A stretch of 64,000 nucleotides of DNA, taken from contig NZ_KB898336.1 of NCBI RefSeq assembly GCF_000377625.1, forward strand, positions 18,201-82,200, given 5' to 3'. The DNA comes from Prevotella veroralis DSM 19559 = JCM 6290. GTDB taxonomy: Bacteria; Bacteroidota; Bacteroidia; Bacteroidales; Bacteroidaceae. Made by a program: the position numbers and the translations under genes. Positions within the stretch are counted from its first letter, which is position 1. Each line of letters opens with the position of its first letter. The notes under the pieces were generated by a model. It searched no databases. It worked only from the letters and a program-made list of their open reading frames with translations, and was not told where the DNA came from. Positions 63,841-64,000 of this stretch are shown here, one piece after another.

Positions 63841-64000
63841 ATGATAAAAACAGAATATAAAAAAGGTGGTCGCCCAACCAAGGGCGTAGCCGAAAAGAAG
63901 AAATACCGTATCACGGTGAAACTGAATACGCAGGATTACTATACGCTCAAAGGCAAAGCCAAAAGCGCAGGAGTAACCATGAGTGAGTTTGTAAGAAAAG
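63841..64000 (+). CDS. Start of a MobC-like relaxosome protein, cut by the window edge
   Basis: The ATG at 63841 opens a frame of 53 codons to the end of the window. Residues include GGRPTKGVAEKKKYRITVKLNT and QDYYTLKGKAKSAGVTMSEFVRK, the ribbon-helix-helix pattern of the MobC/BmgB-type accessory proteins. The remainder and any relaxase lie outside. It follows the oriT-like region directly, as expected. Partial, 3' end missing. Confidence 0.85.
   Translation, partial: MIKTEYKKGGRPTKGVAEKKKYRITVKLNTQDYYTLKGKAKSAGVTMSEFVRK

Overview
This window looks like chromosomal DNA from an oral-type Prevotella (Bacteroidota, Bacteroidales), close to the P. melaninogenica group. That is an inference. It rests on many TAnnTTTG -7 promoter elements, Prevotella-typical proteins (OstA-like protein, DUF3316, DUF4840, HU-HIG-type DNA-binding protein, VEGKDD-like DUF4435), a fused lipoate ligase/lipoyl synthase, and a Bacteroidales mobilisable element at the right end. 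GC content is moderate and the genes are closely packed, with a few repeat-filled gaps.

Layout. 1-8240: the 3' part of guaB, two periplasmic parvulin-type prolyl isomerases, an OstA/LptA-like protein, a small membrane protein and mutL; the middle genes form an envelope-biogenesis cluster. 8240-14850: repeat-filled gap, lplA-lipA fusion, a secreted FMN-binding-type protein, an ABM monooxygenase, an inverted-repeat element, asd and an orphan DUF1016/PDDEXK nuclease. 14850-20390: a Kef-type antiporter, a LolD-type ATPase, a CvfB-like S1 protein, TcdA and a repeat cluster. 20390-29740, mostly minus strand: trkA-trkH, dxs, a repeat island, a MATE transporter, an FKBP lipoprotein and glyS. 29870-34590: topoisomerase IV subunit A, a DUF3316 protein and an S41 protease lipoprotein. 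34800-36040: tRNA-Leu, an HU-type protein and two tRNA-Val genes. 36197-48264: purB, rluB with a long Gly/Asn/Tyr/Arg/Gln-rich tail, asnS, an OsmC protein, an orphan histidine kinase, DUF177-rpmF-fabH, era, a candidate structured RNA, der and a small lipoprotein. 48646-59203: a DUF4840 lipoprotein, a DUF4435 plus AAA ATPase pair, cysK, an OmpA-family porin, an esterase, a PQQ-like propeller lipoprotein and dnaK. 59271-64000: AT-rich accessory DNA, with an ADP-ribosyltransferase-like protein, a DUF6078-like protein, and a mobilisable element (excisionase-like HTH, VirE-type ATPase, Toprim primase, oriT-like site and the start of a MobC-like gene) that runs off the right end.

The most unusual content is non-coding. 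Three families of short, non-autonomous inverted-repeat elements recur between genes: a GACAGACG family, a GACAGCAAAC family and a GCCTC-type GC-rich arm family. Several separate tandem repeats have units of 21-22 nt, and there are also 66-nt and 111-nt tandem arrays. Between era and der lies a compact foldable RNA-like segment with a closing stem, four hairpins and a perfect 6-bp loop-loop complementarity. Upstream of the element's primase gene is an iteron-like cluster of eight TACTAC/GTAGTA hexamers. The AAA/DUF4435 pair has the gene order and domain content of PARIS-type phage defence.
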